Shown: one piece after another, positions 31,083 to 41,525 of the stretch
How positions within the stretch are numbered: position 1 is the first letter of the stretch
How the letters are laid out: each line of letters begins with the position of its first letter
Program-made: the position numbers and the translations under genes
NCBI GenBank assembly: GCA_964495575.1
Contig: CAZBVS010000002.1
Span: 1 to 51,374, forward strand
Source: DATGCT01 sp964495575
GTDB taxonomy: Bacteria; Patescibacteriota; Minisyncoccia; UBA6257; GWB1-50-10
Length of the DNA stretch: 51,374 bases
Direction of reading: 5' to 3'
The notes under the pieces: model-generated
Told to the model about the DNA's origin: nothing
The model's input: only the letters and a program-made list of their open reading frames with translations
The model's database searches: none

Positions 31083-34000
31083 TTATTCTTCTTTATTATC
31101 CCCTTCATGTTTCCTCTCCCATTCTTCTTCAATCTGATCTTCTGGTACTCCTCTCCAACCAGTACCTGCAGGAATCAATTTACCAATAATAACATTTTCT
31201 TTCAAGCTTCTTAACACATCTGTCTTGCCTTCAATAGACGCATTCACTAAAACCTTGCTTGTTTCCTGGAATGAAGCCGCAGACAAGAAACTCTCAGTGT
31301 TCAAAGCTACCTTGGTAATACCGAGTACTTCTTGTTTTGCTTTTGCAGAATCACCACCAGCTGCTCTAACCCTCTTGTTCTCTTCTCTTAACTTTGATCT
31401 ATCAACCAATTCTCCATATAAGAAATCAGTATCTCCTGGATCTTCAATAGTTAGCTTAGAAAGCATCTGTCTTACAATAATCTCAACATGCTTATCATTT
31501 ATCGATGCTCCCTCAGGAACATAAATCTTCTGAATCTCGTTAATAATGTATCTTCTTAACCGATCTACTCCTTTATGCTCTAAAATATCTTCAGGGTTCA
31601 AAGGACCCTCGGAAAGAATCTGTCCTTCCTCAACCTCGTCACCTTCCTTCACATAAAGCTTCACTCCCTTAGGTACGGTATATGTTTTGGTAGAAGATTT
31701 TTTCTTTCCTCCTTTATCAATAACAATCTTCTTAACTGTTCTTTTCTCTTCAATTGAGCCAACTACTCCCTCAACCTTACTCATAACAGCTCGCCCTTTA
31801 GGATTACGAGCCTCAAACAACTCCTCAGCTCTTGGTAAACCATGAGTAATATCAACTCCTGCAACACCACCAACGTGGAAAGTTCTCATTGTAAGCTGAG
31901 TACCCGGCTCACCAATGGACTGAGCGGCAATTACTCCAACAGCCTCTCCTTCTTCTACTAACTCTCCAGTTGTTAAATCTAATCCATAACACTTTGCACA
32001 AACTCCCCATGGCGTATTACAAGTAATAGGAGAACGGACCTTCACTTTATCAATATCACTTTCCGCAATTTTTTTAGCTATCTTTTTATCAATAATTTCA
32101 CCTGATTTTACCAATACTTTATTACCGTCTTTAACATCATCAACTACCGTTCGAGAATATAACCTATCTGCAAAATCATGACCGTATTCTTCTCCATCCT
32201 CTCTTCTTATCTCAATACCCGTTACCGTCCTACAATCCCTTTCTCTAACTATCACACTCTGAGATACATCAACAAGCCTTCTTGTTAAGTACCCTGCTGT
32301 AGCGGTCTTTAAGGCAGTATCAGTAGTACCTTTCCTTGCTCCATGAGTAGAAATGAAGAACTCAAGAACAGACAAACCTTCTTTATATGAACTTCTAACC
32401 GGTAACTCAATGGTTTCACCTTTTGGGTTGGACACTAAACCTCTCATTCCCATAACCTGGTTTAGCTGACTCCAACTTCCTCGTGCCTTACAGGTAATAA
32501 TCTGATTAATAGAATTTTCCTCCCCCAAAGCATCCGGCACCATATCTCCCACTTTGTCTTTTGTGTCCGTCCAAACTCGGATAACTTTTTTCTTCCTCTC
32601 TTCGTTAGTTAACAAACCTTCCTCATACTGAGATTCAATCTCATCAATCTCCTCCTCAGCTTCTTCAATAACATCACTCTTACCTTCAGGAATTTTTGCA
32701 TCAACCATTCCCAAAGATATAGAAGAAATAGTAGAATACTTAAACCCAAGCTTCTTAATCCTGTCCAAATATACATGAGCCTGTTTAATACCATGTAAGT
32801 CTACAATCTCAGCAATAACTGATTTCAAATCTTTTTTACCCAACTCCTCATTAACATATCGGAAATTATCAGGCATTAAGGTATTGAAGATCAGTCGTCC
32901 ATAACTTGTTTCTATTAACTCCCCATCCATAGGGATCTTTATCTTCGCGTTCAAATCAATAAAACCATACTCAAAAGCATGAACAACTTCTTCAAAACTT
33001 GAAAACTCCTTACCTTCTCCATGAGCATTCTTAGCAATTCTTGTTAGGTAATAAATACCAAGCACCATATCTTGGGTAGGAGAAACGATTGGATCTCCAC
33101 TAGCAGGCTTCAAAATATTATTCTTAGCATCCATCAATGTTTTACACTCATGCTGAGCTTCCTCAGTTAATGGAAGATGAACTGCCATCTGATCCCCATC
33201 AAAGTCAGCGTTGAAAGCCGAACAAACAAGAGGGTGAATACGAATTACCAAATCTTCAATTAAAACTGGCTTGAAAGCTTGAATACCAAGCCTGTGTAAT
33301 GTAGGGGCTCTGTTTAGAAGGACCATCCGGTCTTGAATAACCTCTTCCAAAGCTTCCCACACCTCTGTTACCTCTTGCTCAATCAGTCTATTAGACTGCT
33401 TTATGTTATAAGCTAACCCTTTATCAATTAACTCATGGATCACAAACGGTCTGAATATCTCCAAAGCAAGCTCCTTAGGTAAACCACACTCATTTAAATC
33501 AAGTTCCGGACCTACAGCAATAACTGAACGACCGGAGTAATCAACTCGCTTTCCTAGAAGGTTTCTCCTAAACCTTCCCTGCTTCCCTTTTAACATATCG
33601 GCTAATGACTTCAAAGGTCTTCGCCTAGAAGACATTACCTGACTACCTGAACGCTTTGTATTATCAATCAAGGCATCTACTGCCTCCTGCAGCATCCTCT
33701 TCTCATTAGTCAAAATTACGTCAGGTGATTTAAGTTCGATAAGCTTCTTCAAACGATTATTCCTGTTTATAACTCTACGATATAAATCATTTAAATCAGC
33801 GGTAGCAAAACGACCTCCATCCAAAGCCACCATTGGCCTCAAATCAGGCGGTAAAACAGGGATAACACTCATCACCATCCACTCCGGCTTGCTCTCTGAG
33901 TTAAGAAAAGCTTTTGCCACCTTTAATCTCTTTACAATTTTCTTCCGTCTGTTTTTGCTCCCTGTACTTTCCATCTCTTCCTCTAACTCTTCAATTAACT

Positions 34001-34685
34001 CCTCAAGGTCAAGATTCTTTAATATTTCTAAAACAGCTTCTGCGCCTCTTCCAGCTTTAAACACATCCGCAAACCTCTTAGCAAAGAAAAGATACTCATC
34101 CTCGGAAATAATCATTCCTTCATGAAGATTCTTTAAAATCTTCTCACTCTTCTTCTTTGATTTTTCAAGCTCTTCTAAATCAGTACTATCCTTATCTTTC
34201 AAATTCTTATACTCTTCTTCAATCAAATCCAAAGCTCTTTTCCTGTTATCTTCATTTACTTCTGTAACTACATAAGCAGCATAATAAATAACCTTCTCAA
34301 GCTTAGACATACTCATTCCCAAAAGAGTCCCTAGCTTAGAAGGAATAGTTCTTAAAAACCATATATTGACCACTGGAGCAGCTAACTTAATGTGCCCCAT
34401 TCTTTCACGACGAACACTTGATCTGGTAACCTCTACACCACAACGCTCACAAACAACTCCTTTATATCTCCTCTTCTTATATTTTCCACAATAACATTCG
34501 TAATCTTTTGTAGGGCCAAAAATCCTTTCTGAGAATAACCCTTCCTTTTCAGGACGCTGGGTTCTATAATTCAACGTCTCAGGTTTTGTAACCTCTCCGT
34601 GAGACCAAGAAAGTATCTCCTCTGGTGAAGCAAGGGATATAGAGAGTCGGTCAATATCTTTTATGTTTCTCAATTTATTAGACAT
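31083..34685 (-). CDS. rpoC: RNA polymerase subunit beta'
   Basis: A catalytic subunit of RNA polymerase. The 1200 residues contain the active-site motif N492-A-D-F-D-G-D498 that holds the catalytic magnesium. The N-terminal zinc ribbon is ECYCGKYKKRRYKGVVCERC and the second zinc site is CRTV...CNTPWGVCAKC. The bridge-helix and trigger-loop area appears as FISTHGARKGTTDTALKTA and GEPGTQLTMRTFHVGGVAG. It is shorter than E. coli beta' (1407) and lacks its large insertion. It lies 17 bases after rpoB, with rpsF 11 bases downstream. Confidence 0.98.
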   Translation of the reverse strand: MSNKLRNIKDIDRLSISLASPEEILSWSHGEVTKPETLNYRTQRPEKEGLFSERIFGPTKDYECYCGKYKKRRYKGVVCERCGVEVTRSSVRRERMGHIKLAAPVVNIWFLRTIPSKLGTLLGMSMSKLEKVIYYAAYVVTEVNEDNRKRALDLIEEEYKNLKDKDSTDLEELEKSKKKSEKILKNLHEGMIISEDEYLFFAKRFADVFKAGRGAEAVLEILKNLDLEELIEELEEEMESTGSKNRRKKIVKRLKVAKAFLNSESKPEWMVMSVIPVLPPDLRPMVALDGGRFATADLNDLYRRVINRNNRLKKLIELKSPDVILTNEKRMLQEAVDALIDNTKRSGSQVMSSRRRPLKSLADMLKGKQGRFRRNLLGKRVDYSGRSVIAVGPELDLNECGLPKELALEIFRPFVIHELIDKGLAYNIKQSNRLIEQEVTEVWEALEEVIQDRMVLLNRAPTLHRLGIQAFKPVLIEDLVIRIHPLVCSAFNADFDGDQMAVHLPLTEEAQHECKTLMDAKNNILKPASGDPIVSPTQDMVLGIYYLTRIAKNAHGEGKEFSSFEEVVHAFEYGFIDLNAKIKIPMDGELIETSYGRLIFNTLMPDNFRYVNEELGKKDLKSVIAEIVDLHGIKQAHVYLDRIKKLGFKYSTISSISLGMVDAKIPEGKSDVIEEAEEEIDEIESQYEEGLLTNEERKKKVIRVWTDTKDKVGDMVPDALGEENSINQIITCKARGSWSQLNQVMGMRGLVSNPKGETIELPVRSSYKEGLSVLEFFISTHGARKGTTDTALKTATAGYLTRRLVDVSQSVIVRERDCRTVTGIEIRREDGEEYGHDFADRLYSRTVVDDVKDGNKVLVKSGEIIDKKIAKKIAESDIDKVKVRSPITCNTPWGVCAKCYGLDLTTGELVEEGEAVGVIAAQSIGEPGTQLTMRTFHVGGVAGVDITHGLPRAEELFEARNPKGRAVMSKVEGVVGSIEEKRTVKKIVIDKGGKKKSSTKTYTVPKGVKLYVKEGDEVEEGQILSEGPLNPEDILEHKGVDRLRRYIINEIQKIYVPEGASINDKHVEIIVRQMLSKLTIEDPGDTDFLYGELVDRSKLREENKRVRAAGGDSAKAKQEVLGITKVALNTESFLSAASFQETSKVLVNASIEGKTDVLRSLKENVIIGKLIPAGTGWRGVPEDQIEEEWERKHEGDNKEE

Positions 34686-34702
34686 GTTTTTTTATATAAA
34701 AT

Positions 34703-37700
34703 TTAATCTTCGTCCTCAAAGCTATCCTCTTCTTCATCACTTTCATAATCAACATCAAGCCCTAATGACTTAATCTCATTCATCAAAACATTGAATGAAG
34801 CAGGGATAGTAGGTTTCTTTATTCGTCGACCACGAATAATTGACTCAAAGGCCGAAGAACGACCAAGGACATCGTCTGATTTAATAGTTAACATTTCCTG
34901 TAGAGAGTATGCTGCACCATAACCTTCAAGAGCCCAGACCTCCATTTCTCCAAATCTCTGACCTCCCAACTGTGCTTTTCCACCTAATGGCTGCTGGGTA
35001 ATTAAGGAGTATGGGCCTGTAGAACGCATATGAATTTTATCCTCAACCAGATGGTGAAGTTTCAACATGTACATATAACCAACGGTAATCGGTTTATCAA
35101 ATCTCTCCCCGGTCAACCCATTATACAAATCAACCTGACCAGTTTCCGGAACACCAGCCTTCTTTAACTCTTCCTGAATAACTTCCTGGTCACCACCCAC
35201 AAAGTTAGGAACTACGGCTCGATAACCATTTTTAGCCGCTGCAAAACCAAGATGGGTCTCAAAAATCTGACCAAGGTTCATACGGGATACAACTCCCAAA
35301 GGATTCAACACAATATCTATCGGAGTTCCATCCTCCAAGAAAGGCATATCCTCAACTGGTCTTATCTGAGAAATAACTCCCTTGTTACCATGCCGACCAG
35401 CAAGCTTATCCCCTGCTTTTATCTTTCTTATCTGAGCTACCTCAACCTGAACCTTTTTGATAATTCCAGCATCCATCTTATCACCCTTTTCCTGAGAAAA
35501 TACCTTAATTCCAATAACTCTTCCTCGCTTACCATGAGGCAACTTTAATGAAGTATCTTTTATATCTCTTGCTTTTTCACCAAAAATAGCCCTGAGCAAT
35601 CTTTCCTCAGGAGTAAGCTCTGTTTCTCCTTTAGGAGAAATCTTTCCAACTAAAATATCATTTTCTTGAACCTCCGCTCCAATCCTAACAATTCCTTCTT
35701 CATCTAAGTTACGAAGTTTATCTTCCGCAACGTTAGGAATGTCAGGTGTAGTAATCTCCGGACCAAGCTTAGTTTCTCGCACAGAACATGTATATGTTTC
35801 TATGTTTATAGAGTCAAAATATCCTTCTTCTGCCACTCTTTCAGAAATTAAAATGGCATCTTCAAAATTTGTTCCTTCCCAAGGCATAAAGGCAACCAAC
35901 AAATTCTGCCCTAAAGCAAGCACTCCATCATCGGTAGAAGGACCATCAGCTAACAGATCATTTTTCTTCACCTTATCTCCTGGCTCAACAACGGGGCGTT
36001 GTGAAATACAACTTGAATCATTTGATCTTCTAAACTTTATAAGAGGATATTTTTTCTTGCCTGACTTACCTTTAACCACCACTTCTTCTCCATCACTTTT
36101 AACTACCTCTCCCTTTTCTTCTGCAAATACTGCTAACTTCGAATCAAAAACAACTTTTTCTTCTACTCCTGTTCCCACCAAAGGTGCTTGTGGTTCTAAA
36201 GTAGGTACCGCCTGTCTCTGCATATTAGATCCCATTAAAGCTCGGTTTGCATCATCATGCTCCAAAAATGGTATTAAGGAAGTGGAGACACTTATCATCT
36301 GCTGTGGAGCTACATCTATATAATCTACTTCTTTCCTCTTACACTTCCCTACACTACCGTTAACACGGATTGCAATCTCTTTATCTTTAAACTTACCCTT
36401 ATCATCAACCTGAGCATCAGACTGAGCAATATTGTACTGTTGCTCCTCAACAGCATCTAACCACTCAACTTTCTTGGTAACTTTACCGTTTTTAACTTTG
36501 AAGTATGGGGTCTCAATAAACCCTAGATCATTTAATCTGGCGTAGTTAGCTAAGTAATTAACTAAACCAATATTAGAACCTTCTGGAGTTTGAATAGGAC
36601 ATATCCTTCCGTAATAAGATGTATGAACATCTCGAACCTCAAATCCAGCTCTTTCACGAGTCAAACCTCCTGGACCCATCGCTGACAACCTTCTCTTATG
36701 CTCAAGCTCAGACAAAGGATTAGACTGATCCATAAACTGGGAAAGCTGAGAAGATGACATAAAACTATTAACAACAGAGGTAATAATTTTATAATTTATA
36801 AGCTGAGCAGGCTGCAACTCTCCTTTTTCTAAAGTAGACATCTTATCCTGTACAGCTCTTCTCAACCGAGCAAACCCTACCCTTAAACGAGACTGGATCA
36901 ACTCACCAACCGCTCTTATTCTTCGATTTCCTAAATGATCAATATCATCAGGCTCTGCTTCTGGATCATTGTTAGAACGAATAATCTCTCGAACAATCTC
37001 AACAACGTCCTCCTTACCTAACAAACCTTCTCGATCATTATCAAACCCTAATCTTTGATTCATTTTGTACCGCCCTACCTCATCAAGATCATATCTATCC
37101 TCATCTTCAAACATAGGTTTGATTAAGTTCTTAGCGTTATCGATACTAGCAGCGTCCCCTGGCCTCATTACCTTATATATCTCTACATATGATTCATCAA
37201 CGGTCTCCGCCGGATCCTTGCTTAAAGTTTTCTCTATATACTTAGTCTCTCCCGTATCTATATCCTCAAACTCATCTAATATCTCATCATTGGTCTCCAA
37301 ACCAAATATTCGAAGTAACTGGGTCACAGGAGTTTTTCTTTTTCTGTCTATTTTTACATTAATAACTCCTCTTTTTCGAGTTTCAAAATCAAGCCAAGAT
37401 CCACGATTTGGGATAACCTTGGCTCCAAAACGTTTATTTCCTTGATCTGATTTAGCAGTGAAATACACTCCTGGGGAACGAATCAACTGAGAAACAATAA
37501 CTCTTTCAACTCCGTTTATAATGAAGGTTCCTCTCTTAGTCATAATAGGAAAATCACCCAGATAAACTTCCTGGGTATTTTCATGACCATCTTCTTTATC
37601 AACTAACTTCACGTCAGCCCTTAAAGCAGCTTGGTATGTTTGATCTTTAGCTCTTGCTTGAGCCTCTGTGTATTTAGGCTCATCAAACTTATACTCTAAA

Positions 37701-37879
37701 AAGTGAAGTTCTAACTTTTTCCCTGTATGGTCTGTAATAGGAGAAATTTCATCTAAAAGTTCTCTCAAACCTTTTTCTACAAACCACTCAAAAGAATCGT
37801 ACTGAATATCCAAAAAACCTGGCTGGTCAGTTTTAGGACCTTTATACGAAGAGAATACTTTTGGTTTGGGTGCTGACAT
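34703..37879 (-). CDS. rpoB: RNA polymerase subunit beta
   Basis: A catalytic subunit of RNA polymerase. The 1058 residues carry family landmarks: IVSQLIRSPGVYF, the rifampicin region SSQLSQFMDQSNPLSELEHK with RRLSAMGPGGLTRERAGFEV, HTSYYGRICPIQTPEGSNIG, and the C-terminal GQRFGEMEVWALEGYGAAYS. At the rifampicin contact sites the usual residues appear (Q, D, H, R, S, L). It is shorter than E. coli beta (1342) and lacks its lineage-specific insertions. The C-terminus is acidic. It is preceded by mltG with a 46-base gap. Confidence 0.98.
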   Translation of the reverse strand: MSAPKPKVFSSYKGPKTDQPGFLDIQYDSFEWFVEKGLRELLDEISPITDHTGKKLELHFLEYKFDEPKYTEAQARAKDQTYQAALRADVKLVDKEDGHENTQEVYLGDFPIMTKRGTFIINGVERVIVSQLIRSPGVYFTAKSDQGNKRFGAKVIPNRGSWLDFETRKRGVINVKIDRKRKTPVTQLLRIFGLETNDEILDEFEDIDTGETKYIEKTLSKDPAETVDESYVEIYKVMRPGDAASIDNAKNLIKPMFEDEDRYDLDEVGRYKMNQRLGFDNDREGLLGKEDVVEIVREIIRSNNDPEAEPDDIDHLGNRRIRAVGELIQSRLRVGFARLRRAVQDKMSTLEKGELQPAQLINYKIITSVVNSFMSSSQLSQFMDQSNPLSELEHKRRLSAMGPGGLTRERAGFEVRDVHTSYYGRICPIQTPEGSNIGLVNYLANYARLNDLGFIETPYFKVKNGKVTKKVEWLDAVEEQQYNIAQSDAQVDDKGKFKDKEIAIRVNGSVGKCKRKEVDYIDVAPQQMISVSTSLIPFLEHDDANRALMGSNMQRQAVPTLEPQAPLVGTGVEEKVVFDSKLAVFAEEKGEVVKSDGEEVVVKGKSGKKKYPLIKFRRSNDSSCISQRPVVEPGDKVKKNDLLADGPSTDDGVLALGQNLLVAFMPWEGTNFEDAILISERVAEEGYFDSINIETYTCSVRETKLGPEITTPDIPNVAEDKLRNLDEEGIVRIGAEVQENDILVGKISPKGETELTPEERLLRAIFGEKARDIKDTSLKLPHGKRGRVIGIKVFSQEKGDKMDAGIIKKVQVEVAQIRKIKAGDKLAGRHGNKGVISQIRPVEDMPFLEDGTPIDIVLNPLGVVSRMNLGQIFETHLGFAAAKNGYRAVVPNFVGGDQEVIQEELKKAGVPETGQVDLYNGLTGERFDKPITVGYMYMLKLHHLVEDKIHMRSTGPYSLITQQPLGGKAQLGGQRFGEMEVWALEGYGAAYSLQEMLTIKSDDVLGRSSAFESIIRGRRIKKPTIPASFNVLMNEIKSLGLDVDYESDEEEDSFEDED

Positions 37880-37925
37880 TTTTGTTTTTAACTTATTTTT
37901 TTAAATTAAATGACTTTTTTATTTG

Positions 37926-38951
37926 TTATAAATACCTTTGACGATTTAAGTTGTGTTCCTGTAATGTTCTGGAAAAAATAGTGTCTCCACTTTCCTTAGC
38001 TGATAAATAGTACCAATAAGGACTCGGTTTAGGATTTATAGCTGCTTTAATTGCCTTTTCTCCTGGATTGGAAATAGGAGTCGGAGTCCATCCCATCTTT
38101 TTATATGTATTAAAAGGTGATGAAACATTATCTAAATCACCGTTGGTAACCTTGATATCTGAAGTATCACATTCAAGAAAACCTCCGTTACACTTTACAT
38201 AGCTTATAGTTGCATCAATCTGCAACGGAATACCAGACCCTAGCCTCTTCCTTATTATCCCCGCAACTATTCTTCTATCTTCATATTCAGGAACCTCTTT
38301 TTCTAAATATGAAGCCAAAATCAAATCCTCATACCAATTATCTCTGTTCTTCAACTCTTCCCAAACCTTTTCCTCAAAATTATCAAGCATCACTCTTACA
38401 ACCTCCTCCGGATCTGAATCTATATGAAATCTGTATGTATCAGGGAAAAGAAAACCTTCCAAGAAACTCATATCCACACTGAACTCACTAAACGAATGAC
38501 GAAGAAATACATAATCTTCGTCTAATGAATCAATCTTATATTTTTCAATCTGTCCTGGTTCGATAACCTCAGCCTTAGATAAAATATAATCTATATCCTT
38601 TACCGTTGATCCCTCAGGAATAACTACTCGAACCTCATTCTCTCCTCCAGCCGATATATTTCCTACAATCTCCGGCACACTCATTTCATAACTCAACTCA
38701 TAAATACCAGGCTGAAACCTAGTCGCCCTTCCTGTTAAAAATGAGTAAAGCTTAAAAACAAATATTGACTTAATCAATGACTGTTGAGACAAGCGAGCTC
38801 CAATACTCCGGAAACTCTCTCCTTTTGATATTTTAAATTCTACAAGGTCATTGCCGGCAAGTGTAGGCTGAAGGCTATAAAAAAAATATCCAAGTCCTAA
38901 TAAAATTAAGACAGCCAAACCCAGCGCGACCATAAAACGCGCATCTAGCAT
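37926..38951 (-). CDS. mltG: Endolytic murein transglycosylase MltG
   Basis: Cuts nascent glycan strands at the membrane and so sets chain length. The 341 residues have one N-terminal membrane helix (MVALGLAVLILLGLGYFFYS), a LysM-like region (VEFKISKGESFRSIGARLSQ), and a catalytic YceG domain with EGFLFPDTYRF, the catalytic glutamate in ILASYLEKEVPEYEDRRIVA, RLGSGIPLQIDATISYV, and SPFNTYKKMGWTPTPISNPG. All domain signatures are intact. It follows rodA by 13 bases, so growth-related cell-wall enzymes are grouped here. Confidence 0.95.
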   Translation of the reverse strand: MLDARFMVALGLAVLILLGLGYFFYSLQPTLAGNDLVEFKISKGESFRSIGARLSQQSLIKSIFVFKLYSFLTGRATRFQPGIYELSYEMSVPEIVGNISAGGENEVRVVIPEGSTVKDIDYILSKAEVIEPGQIEKYKIDSLDEDYVFLRHSFSEFSVDMSFLEGFLFPDTYRFHIDSDPEEVVRVMLDNFEEKVWEELKNRDNWYEDLILASYLEKEVPEYEDRRIVAGIIRKRLGSGIPLQIDATISYVKCNGGFLECDTSDIKVTNGDLDNVSSPFNTYKKMGWTPTPISNPGEKAIKAAINPKPSPYWYYLSAKESGDTIFSRTLQEHNLNRQRYL

Positions 38952-38964
38952 GCTTTATTTTTAT

Positions 38965-40044
38965 TTAATATGATGATTCAATTTTATTGCGTTCTATTAT
39001 AGCTAATGCTAGGGATGAAATCAACAAGTTCGAACCTCCATAGCTTACAAACGGAAGACTAATACCTATAACGGGCACCAGCCCAAGATTCGAACCAATA
39101 TTTATAAAAAAGTGTATTAAAAATATCAATCCCATTCCCAACACAACAAACTTAAGGTCATTCCTTCTCAACCTCAAGCCGACAATAGTCATTCTAAGTA
39201 TAAGACCAAGATATGTCAAGACCAAAACCAATCCTCCAAACACTCCCCACTCCTCTACAAAAGAAGCAAACAAAAAATCAGTATGGGCCTCCGGCAAAAA
39301 ATCAAACTGAACCTGAGTTCCTCCTTTAAAGCCTTTACCCCAAAAACCAGCAGATCCAATAGCAATCTTTGATTGTGTAACATTATAATTCACCCCTAAA
39401 GGATCTGCTTCTGGAGACAAAAATCCCAATATCCTTTCTTTTTGGTACGGCTTTAAAAAGCTAGTCCACATCACTGCTAAAATAATAAACACTACCAACA
39501 CTCCTATCAAAAATCTCTTCTTATTAATTCCGCTCATCAAAATAAAACCAACCCATATCCCCATCACCACAATAGCAGAACCGAGATCAGGCTGCACAGC
39601 AATAATCCCTACCGGGACAATGGTATAAAAAAATGAAACAAATATATTCTTACTCTGCCAAGCAGCTAAATACTTTCTCGAGAAAAAACCTGCTAATAAA
39701 ATTATTAAACTTATCTTCACTAACTCTGACGGCTGAAAATTAATAAAACCTAAGCTAATCCACGACTCTGTCCCTCTCACTACTCCCGGCTGTAAAAAAG
39801 GAACCGCTAACAATACAATACTAGACCAATAAAAACCATGCCGAAACCAATCCTGAGTTATCAACCAACCCCATTTTATCTGACTCCCCAATAAAATCAC
39901 TAAAAACGAAATAACATACCAAATAGCCTGGCGAGAAAAATAAGTTTTATTAATACTGTATAAGGTTACCAAACTAATACAGGCTAGTATTACTACCAGC
40001 CCCAACAAAACCCAATCAAATTTTTTATAATCATTTAAACTCAT
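38965..40044 (-). CDS. rodA: Peptidoglycan glycosyltransferase RodA (SEDS family)
   Basis: Lipid II polymerase for cell elongation. The 359 residues have about ten membrane helices and SEDS signatures: GTESWISLGFINFQPSELVK, QPDLGSAIVVM, the loop GVNYNVTQSKIAIGSAGFWG with GKGFKGGTQVQFDFLPEAHT, DFLFASFVEEWGVFGG and GISLPFVSYGGSNLL. The QPDLGSA motif and position beside mltG favour RodA over FtsW. Its start directly abuts the stop of the upstream membrane-anchored protein. Confidence 0.93.
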   Translation of the reverse strand: MSLNDYKKFDWVLLGLVVILACISLVTLYSINKTYFSRQAIWYVISFLVILLGSQIKWGWLITQDWFRHGFYWSSIVLLAVPFLQPGVVRGTESWISLGFINFQPSELVKISLIILLAGFFSRKYLAAWQSKNIFVSFFYTIVPVGIIAVQPDLGSAIVVMGIWVGFILMSGINKKRFLIGVLVVFIILAVMWTSFLKPYQKERILGFLSPEADPLGVNYNVTQSKIAIGSAGFWGKGFKGGTQVQFDFLPEAHTDFLFASFVEEWGVFGGLVLVLTYLGLILRMTIVGLRLRRNDLKFVVLGMGLIFLIHFFINIGSNLGLVPVIGISLPFVSYGGSNLLISSLALAIIERNKIESSY

Positions 40045-40749
40045 TTACTCCAAGTTTATATAAACCTCAGTACTCGTAGCGTTAACATTTTCCTTTACTT
40101 CTTGATTAACTGGAACAAAAATTTCAAAATTCCTATCTTCAAAAGAAGGGATATCCTCTAAAACTGTTTTAGCCCCCGACAACCTAAAACCGTATTCATC
40201 AGCTAAAACTGCAATTAACTCTAACCTCGGAACAGAAACAAAACTCTCATTCCTTACACTACCAGAAACTACCGCCCTGTCTTCTTCTAAAGAGGTATTA
40301 ATATTTTTTACTAATAACTTTTCCCTGATTGAACCAACTGCTTTTTTATACCCTCCATCTTCAACAACAAACTCAACATCACTAACCTTTCCATCAAACG
40401 ATGTTGTTTCAATTAAATACTCTTCTGAAGAGGGAGCTAACCTCTCATCACCAAAAACCTCTTTTTCAACAGATCCTCCTGACTTAATATCAAAACGATA
40501 GGAAAAGTAAGCTGTTTTCTCTAAATTAGTATTTTTTACCTGAACTAAAAATGATACTCTCTCAGGATCCAATCGAAAAATTTCTACATCATCTACAATC
40601 TTCACTTCAAAATCAGTCTCTTCTTCTTCAACAGACTTAGAATTCTTTTTATTAAAATCAAATGATATTAAAAATATCAAACCAGCTAAAAAAGCCAAAA
40701 ACACAAACCCATATACAATTTGTTTTAATCTACGTGACATTATATTCAT
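40045..40749 (-). CDS. Membrane-anchored extracytoplasmic protein, unknown
   Basis: The 234-residue protein has one N-terminal helix (IVYGFVFLAFLAGLIFLISF) and two successive beta-rich segments outside the membrane (about 45-135 and 140-234). The second, VVSGSVRNESFVSVPRLELI with a closing FEIFVPVN, is like FxLYD-type or related immunoglobulin-like domains, but I cannot assign a family. ATG codons at 40749 and 40740 are both possible and neither has a Shine-Dalgarno. It lies directly before rodA-mltG and 35 bases after tpiA, so it may have a role near the growing cell wall. Confidence 0.7.
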   Translation of the reverse strand: MNIMSRRLKQIVYGFVFLAFLAGLIFLISFDFNKKNSKSVEEEETDFEVKIVDDVEIFRLDPERVSFLVQVKNTNLEKTAYFSYRFDIKSGGSVEKEVFGDERLAPSSEEYLIETTSFDGKVSDVEFVVEDGGYKKAVGSIREKLLVKNINTSLEEDRAVVSGSVRNESFVSVPRLELIAVLADEYGFRLSGAKTVLEDIPSFEDRNFEIFVPVNQEVKENVNATSTEVYINLE

Positions 40750-40784
40750 TATATAACACCTAACAAACAGCTTCCATTTAAATA

Positions 40785-41525
40785 TTAAGCTGCATCAATT
40801 ATTTTTAAAAACTCATCTGCTTCAAGACTAGCCCTTCCAACTAACACTCCGTTAATTTCTTTTGTTCTCAAAAACTTACCGGCGTTATCTCCATTAATTG
40901 ACCCCCCATACAAAACAGGGGTACCTCCATTTAAATCATTGATCTTTAAATACTTTTTAATGAATGAAATCATCTCCAAAACATCATCTACTGATGCAGG
41001 TCCTTTACTCTGAGTACTTATCGCCCAAATTGGTTCATAAGCTATCATTAAAGAATCATCATCTATAGAAACTCCCTCTAATCCTTTTTCCAGCTCTCCA
41101 GACACAAATCTCTTTGCTACATCCACTCCTTTATTTCTCATATTCTCCGGCTCCCCTACACAAAGAACTACCTTTAAATCATTTTCCAAAACCTGCTTAA
41201 CCTTTTTATTCACCTCCTCATCACTCTCTCCCAACCCTCTTCTTTCAGAGTGGCCTATAATAACAAATTCAACCCCTAAAGATTTTAGCTCATCAACTGA
41301 AACCTCTCCTGTATGACTACCTTCATCTTCCCAAAAAACATCCTGAGCCCCTAACATTACTGAAGAATCACTAACAACATCACTGACATCACTCAAAAAA
41401 ACTAACGGAGGAGCAACACCAACGACATTCTTACCAGACCTCTCAACAATTTTTTTCGCTAAGCCAACTGCCTCCTCTTTTTCTTGAGGATTCATCTTCC
41501 AATTTCCTAAAATTATTTTCTCCAT
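40785..41525 (-). CDS. tpiA: Triosephosphate isomerase
   Basis: Interconverts dihydroxyacetone phosphate and glyceraldehyde 3-phosphate. The 246 residues show ILGNWKMNPQEKEEA (catalytic lysine), IIGHSERRGLGESDEEVNKK (catalytic histidine), MIAYEPIWAISTQSKGPAS (catalytic glutamate) and VLYGGSINGDNAGKFL with GVLVGRASLEADEF. The flexible loop 6 differs slightly (usual WAIGTGKTAS). Its start overlaps the end of the GT2-like gene by 13 bases, so they are translationally coupled. Confidence 0.96.
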   Translation of the reverse strand: MEKIILGNWKMNPQEKEEAVGLAKKIVERSGKNVVGVAPPLVFLSDVSDVVSDSSVMLGAQDVFWEDEGSHTGEVSVDELKSLGVEFVIIGHSERRGLGESDEEVNKKVKQVLENDLKVVLCVGEPENMRNKGVDVAKRFVSGELEKGLEGVSIDDDSLMIAYEPIWAISTQSKGPASVDDVLEMISFIKKYLKINDLNGGTPVLYGGSINGDNAGKFLRTKEINGVLVGRASLEADEFLKIIDAA

